Source: Rhabdophis nuchalis
Taxonomy: Eukaryota; Chordata; Lepidosauria; Squamata; Natricidae
Length of the DNA stretch: 64,000 bases
Reading direction: 5' to 3'
Assembly (NCBI GenBank): GCA_039707465.1
Contig: CM077646.1
Location: forward strand, 81,616,715-81,680,714
In this document: positions 10,586 through 23,189 of the stretch, in pieces
How the letters are laid out: each line of letters starts with the position of its first letter
How positions within the stretch are numbered: position 1 is the first letter of the stretch
Translations under genes and position numbers: made by a program
The notes under the pieces: model-generated
The model's input: the letters and a program-made list of their open reading frames with translations, nothing else
The model's database searches: none
Told to the model about the DNA's origin: nothing

Positions 10586-13257
10586 AATTGATTTAGCCTC
10601 AAGACAACATGAATAATATAAAAAATGGTCCTTATACAAGTAATTAAGGAGAAAACAGTCATATGTTTCCATGTATGCATGGAGTGATTGTAGTTGTATC
10701 TAGGAGTCTGACAGCCCATGGATAAAAGCTGTTTTTAAACCTGTGTGTCTGTCTGGCTATATGCAAAACATAATTCTGGGGAGCCAGGTGATCTCTTGGC
10801 AATAGGGAGTCTTCATGTTGGCTATATATTTTCTCCATCATAATCTTGTTTTATCCATATTTATGATTTCTAATTGGCTTGTAGAACATTTTTAATTGTT
10901 GGTTTTATTGTATGCCATTCAGAGCCACTTTATGTGCGATAGGAAGCCATATATACTTGGCAAATATATAAATAGAATTATTCTTCTATTTTAACTTTTT
11001 TTTCAGTCTTATCATTCAAATCTAAAATATAACACTTGCATCCCAGATTCAAAGAAAGCTAGTTGTTCTTAAGCGCCACTGAAGAAACTGGGGAATTAGC
11101 CTCAATTAACTGAAATGTTATTCACTGTAATAAGGCTTAAACTCCACTAGTTTTCTCATGTTCCCAAGTATAAGTAATTGGAATAATAAATATTAACAAA
11201 TCAAAGTTGCTTTTCTTTAAATCTCCTGATTGGGATAATCAAAGTCCCTGCCCGTAGGAAGTAAAACCTGTTCTTCTGACCATTACTGCTTAATGACCAG
11301 CAAGTTCCCAAACCCTATAATTAACATTTTTCTCTGCATATTAGCTTGTTTGAAGTAACAAATAACACATCCCTGTGACATTAAAACTGGGGCATCTTTT
11401 GCTTAATTTAGTTGCAGCAAATACCCACAAAAAGTGTTTGAAGTGATAATTTAAAACTTATACAGAATACTTAAAAATTATAAAATGTAAATTATTTCCA
11501 AAAAGAATGTTATTCTTGTCAAGATGCTAAAATAAGACTTTGCTGCACTGAATTCTCAAAAAATCTGTACTGCTGTTTAAATTGAAAACAAATATGAAGT
11601 TTGCAGTGTCTCTCCCCCCCCCCCCTCACTCCGGCAGCTTTGTTATCTTGAAAAAGCCAAATATTTGTAAGCAAAGATTCTCACCATCATGTTCAATTTT
11701 GGTTAAAAGCATTAGAGCTAAGAACATTACTAAACATTAGAGATCTGTGTCAAGTCGAATAACTAATTATCTAACCTTTTCCTGATGTTCTTCTTGCACT
11801 GTTTCTACTTTGAATGTCTTAGAGATTAATCTAAAGCATTTATATTAAGGTATCTTTATTCAAAAATAAATTTGTAAATATTTTATATGTTTTCTGATTG
11901 GAATTCCCTCAAAGGTGTTTATGTTTATATTTTTAGAAGAATCAAATGATACAATCTAAGGAAAGTGTTATCATTCCAAATAGCAAGATGTGTGTTTGGG
12001 ATTACGCATGTATGTCTGTTATCCTATTATTAAAAAAAAACACAATCCAACCACCTGCTTAGTAAAATGGTAAACCATGTTGACATTTTTTATTCATATG
12101 CTTTGATTTGAAAGACTAAAGAAAAAGAATGTTCAAATTCTACAAGATTCTCTTTACAAGACGAAATGAAATAGCTGAAATAAAAAGTTTTATCATGTTT
12201 AAACCTGGCCTTGCTTCCTGGAAAAAGAGTTGCTCAAGTGGTAGTAACTAAAACATAGGAGTAGCTGAATATTTTCTTGTTTAACAGGAATAAATATCAA
12301 GAGCAATCTATAGCTGTTCCAGGCATGGGAAAAGAAAAAAGAATCCTGACTCCTCGGGCTATTTGTTATCATAACTGCTTCGTTGTAAAATGGCATGAGG
12401 AAATGTATTTTTACTATCCTCAGCAGCTAAGGGTATATTCAACAGCTCTAATGTTGCAGACTGCAGTTAGATGACCAACACATAACGGAGCCTCTGCTGA
12501 AAATATATTTTCATATGTTAATTAAGTGCTTTTAGTTAGCAATTCAGTTCGCAATACAATAAGCAACATGATGCCTCTGGCCACTAATTTATTTGCAGCC
12601 TCGACCAATCCAGGCATCAATCCATTGATTTGTTTTACTTCAATATTTTAGTTAAAAACAAATAGATGAGAAATTAGTGTTTTCTCAAGAAAATGTATCA
12701 TGGTTATTGTGGGTGAAGGTGAATAAATGGAGCCATTTTATCATGATGGAATACTTGAATAGGGACATTCCTCACTAAATATGTTCACATTATATAAATA
12801 TGGAAATAATTTGTTGCATCCTTGATGCTAATGTTCTTTCTGCAAATTGATTTGTGAAGATATCTCTTAAAATGTAGCTTAAAGTTTTAGTTTAAAAATA
12901 TCTGAGTGAAGTTTGGTGTACATAAGGTATTAGAGGAAAGCAATGGACTATATTTATGGTGACAATATTTTTTTGGAAAAAATAAAGGACAAATCTGAAA
13001 AAAGGGACAAATCTGACAGAGGCGCATAATAATAATAAAAAAGTTAATTGTTTTATGTTTAAAACTTTGATTTGCAAAGGAAAATTCAAGAGAAAAACCT
13101 AGTAATAAAAAGCATATATTCTAATAAAAATATCTAAACTCAAGTATTTTATTTTTAAAATAACTTTTTAAAGCCAAACATTTTATTTTTTTTAAATAAC
13201 ATTTTCCCACATTTTTCACATCAGTATGAAATGCTGTATATTAAGTATTACCACTTG
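10586..13257. other. AT-rich DNA, no gene seen
   Basis: No protein-like frame and no clear repeat. A poly-C run lies at about 11614-11627. The stretch around 12480-12620 is repeat-free and of mixed composition, so it is a reasonable place to look for conserved non-coding sequence, but nothing here proves it. Confidence 0.45.
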
Positions 13258-13320
13258 TATGCTGGCTGGGGAATTCTGAGAGTTGAAGTCCACCTATCTT
13301 AAATTTGCCAACTTTTAAAA
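13258..13320. mobile_element. Fragment of fold-back hAT MITE
   Basis: Contains GCTGGCTGGGGAATTCTGAG and GTTGAAGTCCACCTATCTTA, matching the right arm of the fold-back element at 41721-41855. Only one arm is recognisable. Another weak fragment lies near 59930-59965. Confidence 0.6.
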
Positions 13321-13358
13321 AATGCTGGCTTATTATGAAGTGAATAAAACCACAGGTC

Positions 13359-13842
13359 ATTTGTTGTCTACAGAAATATTTTAAAATGTCGATTACAAGT
13401 AGTCTGCAACCACAATTCAAAACAATTTTCTGTGGCTAAGGAAGGCAATTGACTTGTATACAATTTTATGACCTTTTGGCCATGGTTGTTAAATGAATCA
13501 CTGCAGTTGTTAAGTGGATCTGTTTCCTCCCATAAACTTCGCTTGTCAGAAACGGCCTAGGAATGTCAGAAATGGCTATCAAATGATCCTGGGACCTTGC
13601 AACTGTTGTAAATACACTCCAGTTACCAAGTGCCCAAAGTTTGTTCACTGGGGACACTGAAATGGTTCTAAGTCATACGTCCCTTTTTTTCAGTACTGTT
13701 GTAATCTAGAATGGTTACAAAATGAATGGTTGTAAGTCAAGAACTACTTATAATGGTTCTTGGTGATTTCTAGAAGTTTAACAGAATCCAGTCACATTGT
13801 TTAGAATCCTACCACTATAAAGCAATAGAAAAGATAAAAAGT
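13359..13842. repeat. Local duplication, copy 2 (contains a Tc1/mariner-like MITE)
   Basis: Partner of 9576-10073 in the same orientation, about 3.8 kb away. The MITE portion is about 13388-13750. Shared unique flanks include TTGTTGTCTACAGAAATATT on the left and GGTGATTTCTAGAAGTTTAA on the right. It has small indels relative to copy 1. Confidence 0.7.
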
Positions 13843-16323
13843 TACAAGATTCTTTTTCTTAATACTATTTTAGGTGAAGCACAATCACAGCAGGATTGAA
13901 ATTTCTCCTCCTTTTAAGTATGTCTACTCAAATCCTCATATCCGAAGGTATTCTTATCTTAATGAAAAAAAAAAGTTTTCATATTTCTTCCTGGGGAAAC
14001 ACTTCAAGCAGACCAAATGAAAGGGAAAAAAATCTTCTCTACTTCCCCATCTATACCTCCTAGAAATTCTAGGATTACATTGTAACTTAAAAACTGATAA
14101 ACCTGGCTGCATCCTTAAGTTTGATTATAAAACCCAGATATCCAATGTTTGTTAAGGGAAGATGTATGTGGCAGAGTAAGGAAAGGCTCCACGCAATCCT
14201 GTACTAGAAAACATTAAAGCAGACGCATAAGTAATCGCTGAGAGCTACAGCAGAAAATCAGATAAACTGCAGGCTACAGCTAATTTGAATTCCTATTGGA
14301 GTATTGTACGCCGAAATTAACGCAACTCTCAGATCATTGTACCATAATTGTAGATACCAAAGTAATTTTGATGGTGATGTTTGATTTGAAATATTAAATA
14401 AAACGCAGGCGGCTTTTTCAAAACTTTGATGTACTACATTGATGCGTTTTTCCAAGAATCAATGCTTCTTTTTCCCATTGAAGCTGAATTCATACCTCTA
14501 AGTTATTGACTTGATAATTTCAGAATTAAGCGAAAGCTTCTACAAACGGCCACAAGGACCAATAATTGCAAATAGGTATAATCTTAAGAGGCAGTAAGTG
14601 AAAGCAGAACGGTGCAAATCATTCCTTTTTTTTTAATTTAGAATTTCTTTCCCATCCCTGCCTTCCTTCTTTCCAACCCTGCTAATTTTCAACTAGTAAA
14701 GCTGCAAATAGTAGTTGCTTCATAAGGCGGGACTTTGGGATTCACAGTATTGAATTCATAGACTTTGTCCCGGCTATGCAAATAATATGCTTAGTTGTAA
14801 GAGAATGGGGTGGTGTTTGTATTTCTGGGGAGCATCACCAGATTCTCTATTCCAACAGCTACTCACTCATACACTGTCATGTACAATATGCGGCTTCATA
14901 TGATGCTGGTGGCTGGCAAAATAAGATGTCGCCTACGATTGCTAGATCATTCTTAGTGACTCTCATACTAAATACATTCTATAATGGAACAATCATACTA
15001 TACACAGGGACATTATCTAAAAAAAAACCAAACCCTACATGTTCTCAGTAGTGCAAGTGGTTCAAATTGATGCAATTGGTGCAATTTCTTAAATGTTAAT
15101 TATGAGTCATTAGCATTAGCAATGAAGCAGTTACAGTACTGAATGCCATTTCAGATGAGATGCCCAGCTAATCTAGCATTTTGGTCCATATAACTTTATA
15201 ATAAGATTATATAAAGAAGCACTTATTTGGATCAATTCTGAATTTTCCACCTTCAGGTTAATATTTAAGACTATTTCATGCCTACCCTAATTGTATATGC
15301 CTTTATGAGATTTCTCCCTTGTTTTCCTCATCCAAAAATGTCTTGAGTGTTCTGACTTCACTTATTCCCAGAATGGCTGTAGTATAGATTTTTATAAAAG
15401 AATTATGATATTGTAGTTTTATTTTGAACTTGTCCTAATTTCCAATATCAAAGCAGAGCAACAACACAAAAAACTAAGTTTTATCAAGCTATTCACTACA
15501 ATCCTTATGCTGTATGTTCATTATTACTCCTAATGCATATCTTAAGGAATCATAAAACTGGCTATCCAGCTATTTTCTGGTGGCAAATTGTTACTTCTAG
15601 ATTGTTTAAAATTATAGCCGCAGATGATCATCTGCAATACTGGAAAGCAAAATAGGCCACAATCTTAAATGAGTTTACCTGGGAGTAAATGGATATTATA
15701 AATTTATTTCTTGTCATATTTATTGCATTGTTGTCTTAGGCGCTCAAGGTAGTGCTTTTAACACCTTGCTTCCCCCCCCCCCCCATAATCAACTAGTGAA
15801 ACAGATTGGGCTGATATGTATAGGACTGAACTATATATGACTTCACTAATATAGTGAATTGGGAGTTTATGCCAATTTATTAATATCACTAATGACAAAA
15901 GGCCTTTTTATATATACAGTATATGAAAAAAAGTTGAGAAGAGGTGTGGAATCTGACAGATATACTGAAAAATCTTATCATTCATACAATACATTTCATT
16001 TATTGAAAAGTGCTAGGTAAATATTAGTAAAATTATAGGTTTCTCTCTGGTTATTCTAAATAACCTATAGCATATTATTGTTTCCATTGATTTTGGGGAA
16101 AAATAAGTGTGGTGCTCTTTGGATGAATAAAAGAATCACACTAACATTTTAGGGATTCTGAGGACAAGGTTCATCCATAAATCAACTAGACTTTTACTTC
16201 AGTTTAAAACTGGTAATTTTAGATTTCAACTTCTGAAAACAATAGAATGAATGTCTTACAATCCCTTCTTCTACAAAGTGTTCTAGTTATTTAACATTAC
16301 CACAGATACCAGGAAATAAGCTT
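13843..16323. other. AT-rich DNA, no gene seen
   Basis: No convincing coding frame. A poly-C run is at about 15773-15784. The interval 14200-14620 is free of recognisable repeats and moderately complex; it could be conserved non-coding DNA, which only alignment could show. Confidence 0.45.

Positions 16324-16355
<32 letters not shown>
16324..16355. repeat. (CA)n microsatellite
   Basis: About 16 uninterrupted CA dinucleotides. Confidence 0.95.
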
Positions 16356-16356
<1 letters not shown>

Positions 16357-16917
16357 ATAATAGGTGTTCAATGTCATGGAATGGTTATCCCATATTGATG
16401 GTAAGCATAGAGATTCAATTTTAAAAATGACCTGCTTATCTAAATCAGATGATAACTAAACTGGAAATTATCCTGAGAATCTACCAAGTTCTTTAGCCTA
16501 AACCTGAAATCTTTTTGAGACTAACTTGTAAAAAAATACAGAGAAGACTGAATTATAAAAAGATTTGAGAATAGGATGTACGGAACATTTTAAAAACCCC
16601 ATATTTAATTCAAGGTACCTATTTTTGCTGCCCAAACTGCATACAACATTTTTTCCATGGAAAGCTAATTTAAGTACAAAGAGGAAAAATTGAAAACAAT
16701 GCATGATCATGTATACCATTAAAAAAACCACAAATGTTTATTTTGCCATTAATGACCGTGAATGACTTAATTACATTATACTTACAATTATTTTATTGCA
16801 GACATGCATTTCATTTTTTTTTTAAATATTGGATTTTATCAACATGGTAGTTTAGAAACAAACATCTCTGGAAATCAAAATATCTTTAAGCAATACATCA
16901 GAATGATTACTCCACAA

Positions 16918-16968
16918 AATGAAATAAATAAATAAATAAATAAATAAATACATACATACATACATACA

Positions 16969-16999
<31 letters not shown>
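16918..16999. repeat. Compound (AAAT)n(ACAT)n microsatellite
   Basis: About seven AAAT units run directly into about a dozen ACAT units. The change of unit by one base suggests slippage plus point mutation. A downstream simple repeat of this kind often marks an old retroposon tail, but no body is recognisable upstream. Confidence 0.95.
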
Positions 17000-18599
17000 T
17001 AGAAATGAGTTGAAAAGAAACACTTTAACTGATGGAATAAGAGTCAGAATTAGGATCCTAATAAACTTTTTTCACAGGCAACTTTATCTTATACACTAAA
17101 TACCTACAATTTAAATTGGCTTTTTCTTATAAAGGTCACTATGTAATAACAGCACTCACCTCAGCAATTTAGTCTTCAGAAGCATTGGGATTTCAACTCT
17201 CTGGTAAGTCCCAATTCAACTGGAGTACACCAGACCGAGTATCACTAATCTTTATGATCAAGATGACAACCTACACAACCTGTAATCACTGTCTGATTTT
17301 CCTTTCCCTTTTTCCCTCTTAGATATAGCTTTCACTCACTGTACCCCACACACAGGAAAATGGCTAATCTTTTTAGTTTCACAAGTAAAAACTACCTCTG
17401 TGGGTGTTATTAACATTTGACACTTATATCAAAAAGATGGTTAAAAGTTCACTATACAAAGAAAGTACCTGTACCATCACTTTCTAGCTCCATCTCATCT
17501 CAGAAGATTACACAGTACATATTTTAAAAGGAGTCAGGGTTGAATTTCGGAATAATTATTGTCAAATTAACACTCATTACTAAATTGGCTCTTATGACTT
17601 CTAGATATGTTTGGTAAATTATAATTTATGAGATATACTATGATTTGGCTACCAATGGAAATATTTGATTTCAAGCTATCACTGAAAGCAATAATGGGTT
17701 TTTACCTGTGGACATTCATGCTCCATAAAAAGTGTTTCCTCACTCAATTTATCACCAAAATGCTACTGCAGTTTTAAATTATGACCCTGTTACCATACTG
17801 GATCATAACTCACACATATTGCCTCAAAGTTACGACACTAACAGGAACTTGCAGTCTCTAGCGTTTAATGCCCTAGGGAGAAATGTCAGTGGGAAACTTA
17901 CAAAACACTCCTGCAGACTTGGGATATGACACCAAGGCATCATATGTATTTCACAATCTATAATCTCTGTTTTGGAATGATTGCACTTGAAACCCTATTT
18001 ACACTCCTTGTTGTGATTAGGAAGGCTAAGAGAAAAAGCATGATTTATTTAAAAGAAAAAATCAGTCCTTTTGGTTTACTAAGTACTAAGTGTAACTCCC
18101 TGCCCATCATCTTGTCTTTATTCATAAGATCCCATTTTGGCTACAGGTGCTTTACTGTTTCCTACTATCAGAATAGTCACAACAGGCAATTTACCTAGGA
18201 AAAGTTAAACGCTTAAGGGGATCTAGAGTACAACAAAACCCTATGTAACTACTTTAGCAAACCCAGAAGGCGCCTATTAATGCCCATTCATGCCCACTGG
18301 ATTTTATCAGATACTCAAATACAATTCCAGTTACTATCAACTTCTCCTTCCTCAAGATGTATTACTCAGAGCTGATGCAAAGCAAACTGCACACCCATGC
18401 CTAAAGGGGCCAGGAAGCGTTTATCTCTCTCTCTCTCTTTTTTAACTAAAGACTTTCAAGTCAATATACATTTTTAAAAAGCTGCACATCACAAAAACCC
18501 TTTGCAACCTTCTCGGCATTCAGACCTACTGGATTCCTTTACCTGGCCAGAATTTTCCTCGTCTAGGGTCCAACTCCCCAGACTGACATATCCATTAAC
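17000..18599. other. No gene seen upstream of CpG island
   Basis: AT-rich at first, more mixed towards 18.5 kb. Frames at 17732-17929 and 17926-18198 lack any domain or codon bias. If the CpG island is a promoter, this side could be upstream or first-intron sequence. Confidence 0.4.
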
Positions 18600-19745
18600 T
18601 ACGAGTTAATAAGTTGTTGCGCGTGTGCTCACACGGGCATGTCTTTCGTACGGATGTCTCTCCTTCCCTTCGCTGTCCCTTTCAACCCACCCCCGGACAG
18701 TAAGTCTTATTTTTCCAAAGAGTTCGCATCGGGTAACCCCATCCGGAAAGACTTCAACTCTTTTCTCCTGACCATTTACACAACCTCCGAATCTGGAGAG
18801 GAACTCTGAGGAGGAAACCCCGCGCCTCCGACTCTGAGAGGGAAGAAGACCTGTCCTGGCACGGCAAGCACAGGTCTTCAGGTCTCCAAGTGGTTCGCAC
18901 CCCCCCCCCCCAAAGAAAGTTTCTTCTCTCTTTTTGCGGCGCCAGCTCCCCTATTCTGAGACCCCCCATCCCGGTCCCTACGCACCTCCCGCAGCAGCCG
19001 CCCCGCTCCCGCTGGACCCAGAGACACGTGCCTCCTCGGACCGAGTTCCCCCAACGCCTTCTAGAGTTGCAGCGAGTGGCAGCCGCTCCTGAGGCGGGCG
19101 GGCACTCTGGAACGCAACCCGTACGGCGCTCCCTCTCCCCTCAGCCCCGACGCGCCGCGAGAGGCTCCCGCACTGACCTGACGCTGTCAACGCGGCAGGA
19201 GCGAAGCCTTCGCCTCTAGTGGCATGGGTTCCCCCGCCCGGGCCGTCCTATGGGCAGGCCCCGCCTCTCAGTCCCGCGGCTACACTTCCCCGCCCTCCAG
19301 GCCAACCTCCGCGCCCCACCCACCCGCTGATTCACACCCCCTCCCGCCCCGGGCGAGGACCGAACCGGGCTCTGGGAACGGGGGCATCGGCTCTCCGGCT
19401 CTCTGGCTCTCTGGATTGCGCCGGGCGATTAATAACCGGGGTGGGGTGTGTGTGTGTGTGTTCTCTTTTGCTAGAAGGGGTTCCCACGTGCTGGTGAGGA
19501 ACCCAGGAGAAAATGCGCGCAATTTGAATACAGCCCTGTCCAAGGATAGGGAGCTGCGGGGTGGCGCCACGGTTGGTCTTGGGGAGTTTTTTTGGGTGTG
19601 TGTGTGTGTGCTCAAAATGCAGCCTTTAGGGAGCCAGCTCGACGCTCGCTTTCACACGTGTTCTCCACGGACTAGTTTTACCACGGACAAGCTTGGCCTC
19701 TGCCCCCATAAGTGTCGGTGTCCCTTTCAGGGTTGTCCTGGTTAA
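18600..19745. promoter_or_regulatory. CpG island with three CACGTG boxes (putative host promoter)
   Basis: The only extended GC- and CpG-rich stretch not explained by a transposon. It includes GC-box-like CCCCGCCTC near 19259 and CCCCGCCCTCC near 19290, plus canonical E-boxes CACGTG at 19025, 19485 and 19655. Splice-donor-like sites occur on both strands: CTGGTGAGG near 19491 (plus) and CAGGTCAGT near 19170 (minus). Frames of up to 173 codons (19224-19745) are proline/arginine-rich, as expected from GC-rich DNA, and show no domain. The likeliest reading is a CpG-island promoter, perhaps bidirectional, with a non-coding or short first exon. The gene and direction cannot be told from this window. 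Confidence 0.6.
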
Positions 19746-20138
19746 TCTACACGCCACTACCCCCCACCCTCCCATAGGACGACCCGTCAAATTTGTAATT
19801 GCTTTCCTCTCGATAGGACATGAAAAAAGAAAATAGGAAATGCAATATGGACTTTCCTTCCTCTGTATTTTTTACAGAGGAAGGAAACTTCCTACTTTTA
19901 TTTCTTTGCCATTTTGTTGCTTCTCCCTCACTCCTTCCTCCCCTCCCTCCCTCCCTCTCTCTGTCTCCCTTAGGATTTGGATACAAAGATGAGAGATTTG
20001 GCATTCTTGGAACCATCAGCTGTTTGGAATTTTCTTACTAGTGGTGTTTTCCTTTTGGTTTTGCAACTTTTATAAACAGTTTGAAGAATTTCAAAAGGAC
20101 TCTTGCAGATTAGGCCTCTACTGCCCTGTTATGAATTT
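19746..20138. other. No gene seen downstream of CpG island
   Basis: Contains a polypyrimidine stretch at about 19918-19970 and a short inverted repeat around 19855-19885 (TTCCTCTGTA facing TACAGAGGAAGG). A hairpin is possible but no known element is recognised. Confidence 0.4.
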
Positions 20139-20200
20139 CTAATAATAATAATAATCTTTATTGTCATTGTAAAAATTACAATGAAATTGGTTTAATATTG
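20139..20200 (-). mobile_element. Non-LTR retrotransposon 3' tail (minus)
   Basis: AAT repeats are followed by CTTTATTGTCATTGTAA, the reverse complement of the tail at 3326-3375. Any body beyond 20200 is unrecognised. Confidence 0.5.
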
Positions 20201-20295
20201 GTTTAATAGTCCAAATGTGGTACCCTCTTCATGGTTTTTAAGGTCCTTCCAATATTGGTAGGTGAGACGGACCCTGGTGGACTCCCAGAAGGTAT

Positions 20296-20688
20296 GGGTA
20301 GTCCTCGACTTAACAACAGTTCATTTAGTGACATTTTGAAGTTACAATGGCACTGAAAAACTGGCTTATGACCATTTTTTACACTTACAACATTGCAGCA
20401 TCCCCAAGTCACGTGATCAAAATTCAAACGCTTGGCAAAGGACTTATATTTATGATAGTTGTAGTGTACCAGCATCATGGATGACATTTTACAACCCTCT
20501 GACAAGCAAAGTCAATAAGTAAGCCTGATTCACTTAACAACTGGGTTACTAGCTTAACAACTGCAGTGATTCACTTAACAATGTGGCAAGCAAGGTCATA
20601 AAATGTGGCAAACCTCACTTAACAAATGTCTCAGCAACAGAAATTTTGGGCTCAATGTTGGTTGTAAGTCGAGGACTATCTAAATTAA
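20296..20688 (+). mobile_element. Tc1/mariner-like MITE, 'TCCTCGACTTAC' family
   Basis: Begins GTAGTCCTCGACTTAACAAC and ends TTGTAAGTCGAGGACTA, giving inverted termini. The interior is colinear with 6537-7006, 9605-9955 and 61351-61735. It is one of the best preserved copies here. No transposase frame; mobilisation would need an autonomous mariner relative elsewhere. Confidence 0.7.
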
Positions 20689-21720
20689 GATTTGAGTGCT
20701 ACTGCAAGGTCAGCATCTAATTGCATCTTTGACTTGATAACAGTGAGTTGATTAAAAGGAATTACCATTACAGTACAGATACAGATATGCTTAAAAATGT
20801 AAACGGGTTAATACCTTGCAAATCATCAGAAAACATCAGGGTTGTGGGAGGCTTAACTAGCAAGTAGCAGTAATATATGTATACAAGCATATGCATACTT
20901 GCCTCCACAGATGCAGTTATTCTCCCTCTCCCTCTCTCTCCCTCTCTCCCTCTTCTTCTCCCTCCCTCCCACTCCCACTCCCTCTCTCCCCCATCCCCCC
21001 CCCCCCCTGCTCTCATGCTACATATGGATAGTCTGACAAAGCGAGCAGGAGTTGAATTCCACTTGAAGGAGCCTAACTACTAAGGCAAAAATAAAAATGG
21101 GATTCTTAAACCTGTCTGAAATGGCAGACTAATCTAAATTATCTCTAAATTATTCTAAGGTACACTTAGAATATCCTTAAATGAGACACAATAATTATCA
21201 GGGAGTCAGATATATTCCTTACAAAAGTTTTTTTCTAATACCATGATAGATTAGTTTCTTTGTTTAAAATGTAGTGGCTTTGCTCCAGCTTCAATTAACC
21301 AGGTCTGACAACCCAGTTATTTGCAAGTCACTCAGTCCTACTGGCTTTGTGGTGTTGTTCATCAGCAATTATATGACAATTTCAGTCAGAGGAGTTCTAA
21401 ATAAATCTGGAGAGGATTATTTTTTAAATCCATTAAAATGAGTTGAATTAAATTAATCAGCCATATCAGTCACTTTGTTCTGTTGGTTTCAATGGGTGAT
21501 TTAACGGCAAAAGTGCTTTTGATGGGAAATAACTTCCAGTGAAGATTACTCCTAAATAACTGAACCTTGAATTACAGTTTTCTTCACAATCATCTTTTGA
21601 TTATAGCTATTTTGTTATGGAAAGTCATTATTTTATACATTGCTAATGAGTAAAATACAGGGCCGCATTGATTAATGAATTAATCATTTAGATTAATTGG
21701 TTGAAAAACATTTAAAAAAT
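20689..21720. other. No gene seen; CT-rich tract inside
   Basis: A (CT/CCCT)-rich polypyrimidine tract with a terminal C run spans about 20920-21008. It creates spurious frames on both strands. The rest is AT-rich with nothing recognisable. Confidence 0.5.
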
Positions 21721-21729
21721 CAGGATCAG

Positions 21730-22865
21730 GATTCTCTGCACTTATTCAAGCCCTGGGCATCTTGTGTCTGGACTACTCCAATGTGCTCTAACTAGGGCTA
21801 CCTTTGAAAAGCATTCAGAAGCTACAACCAGTGCAGAGTGTGTTGGTGTGCCAGCTTTGGGGCCCTTACAATGACCCACATTATACTGCTGTGAGCTGAA
21901 CTGATCGCCAGTCTGCTTCTGGGTGCAATTAAAAGTGTTAGTTATTACTTATAAAGCCCTGCAGGGCATGAGTCCATGTTACCTGAGGAACCTTCTCATC
22001 CCAATGGGACGAGCCTGCCCCATCCACACCAGCAGAGGAGGCATGTTGGAGATCCCATAAGTCAAGGGATTTTGGCTGCCAGGGTCCAGGAGAAGAGCCT
22101 TCTTTGCATTGGCTTTTGCCCTTTGGAACATCTAGACACCCGCAGTGAGATCTGCTCTCACCCTTCTGGCCTTCCATAAGGGCCTAAAGGGCTGGCTCTG
22201 CCAGCTGGCTTGAGGGTCCAATGAGAGGAATGACTAATAGCAGATCCCAACTTATCTTCTACACACCTTGTTCTCTCCCTCCTCATCTTTTCATCATAGC
22301 TTACTATTTTATTGTTATGTACCAGGGTGTCAAACTCAAGGCCACATCCGACCTATGGGGTGCCTAAATCTAGCCCATGGGGCCATCCTGGAAATATCAA
22401 AGGACTGATCCACAGGACCTCTGCTGGCCAAACAAGGCCACGGGGGCTGTGTGGGGACCTTGTGCGGCCTCCATGGGCTCCGTTTTTGGCTGGCAGAGTG
22501 CTGCTGAAGGCCAGGGATGACAAAGGGCCATGGGGAGGCCACGCAGGACTTCTGCATGGCTCATTTTCAGGGGGGACTGCAGCCAAAAATGAGGTGCAGG
22601 GGGAGCATAAATAGCCCTCCTGCACCCTGTTTTGGCCAGCAGGGTGCTGCAGGAGACATCCATCCCATCCCCCCATCTCCCCCCCTACTGGCCCGCAGAG
22701 AACTACAATGCTCATCTGGACCTCAAAGAAATCCAGTTTGACACCCCTGGTATATACTGTATATTTGTATTGTTTTATTGCTTATAACTTTGTAAACTCC
22801 CCCAGAGTCACCTTGTGGAGAGTTGGGATGCAAATAAATGAATGATTAAACAAACAAACAAAGTT
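21730..22865 (+). pseudogene. Ancient L2-like LINE 3' end, split by a hAT MITE
   Basis: Broken plus-strand translation has the order of the L2-type ORF2 C-terminus: an SRLDYCNA-like region near 21770, then YKALHG-like (CAGGGCATG near 21960), then a LPEEP/H-rich linker, then an LWN..LP-like area near 22120. The 3' UTR is interrupted at 22323-22749 by a hAT MITE. It resumes near 22758 and ends in AATAAATGAATG plus an (AAAC)n tail. It is much more diverged than the LINEs at 37.8-40.9 and 50.4-58.8 kb. Confidence 0.6.
22323..22749. mobile_element. hAT MITE, CAGGGGTGTCAAACT family (427 bp)
   Basis: Left end CAGGGTGTCAAACTC and right end AGTTTGACACCCCTG form terminal inverted repeats. Flanking 8-mers TTATGTAC (22315-22322) and GTATATAC (22750-22757) match at 6 of 8 positions, fitting an aged hAT TSD. 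The interior is GC-rich and gives spurious frames on both strands, for example 22353-22715. No transposase. Relatives are at 41164-41298 and 48030-48242. Confidence 0.75.
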
Positions 22866-23189
22866 CCAATGAATTTGTGCCACGGCTTTTGGATGATCTC
22901 TGAAAATTTCTGCTTTTACATTCACATAGAATGAATGGAATTTTTATGGCATGTATTAGATTAAAAACTGGTGTTTTTTTTTACTTCCTAAACATTTTAA
23001 ATTTTTTATAGAAGTGAATGTAAATGAGATCCAATGTAATACAGGGTTACGGGGATGTTGCCTGCTCTCAACAAGAGAAACTCCCTGGGTGACTTGTATT
23101 CCTATTAGTCCAATCTACCACACAACCTACCTGTTATTGGGGAAACAAAGGGGAGTGGCCATTGTGCATTCTGCCTTGAGCAGTTGAAT
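22866..23189. other. No gene seen
   Basis: Short AT-rich spacer between two LINE-derived segments. A phrase around 23041-23160 is GC-neutral but unrecognised. Confidence 0.4.

Noticed and set aside
14776..15051. 91-codon plus frame as a small gene
   Set aside because: No domain, no signal or membrane pattern beyond chance, no splice or promoter context, in AT-rich non-coding DNA.
19224..19745. 173-codon plus frame in the CpG island as a host protein
   Set aside because: Proline/arginine-rich translation is what random GC-rich DNA gives. Overlapping frames of similar length exist on the other strand, and no domain or splice context supports it.
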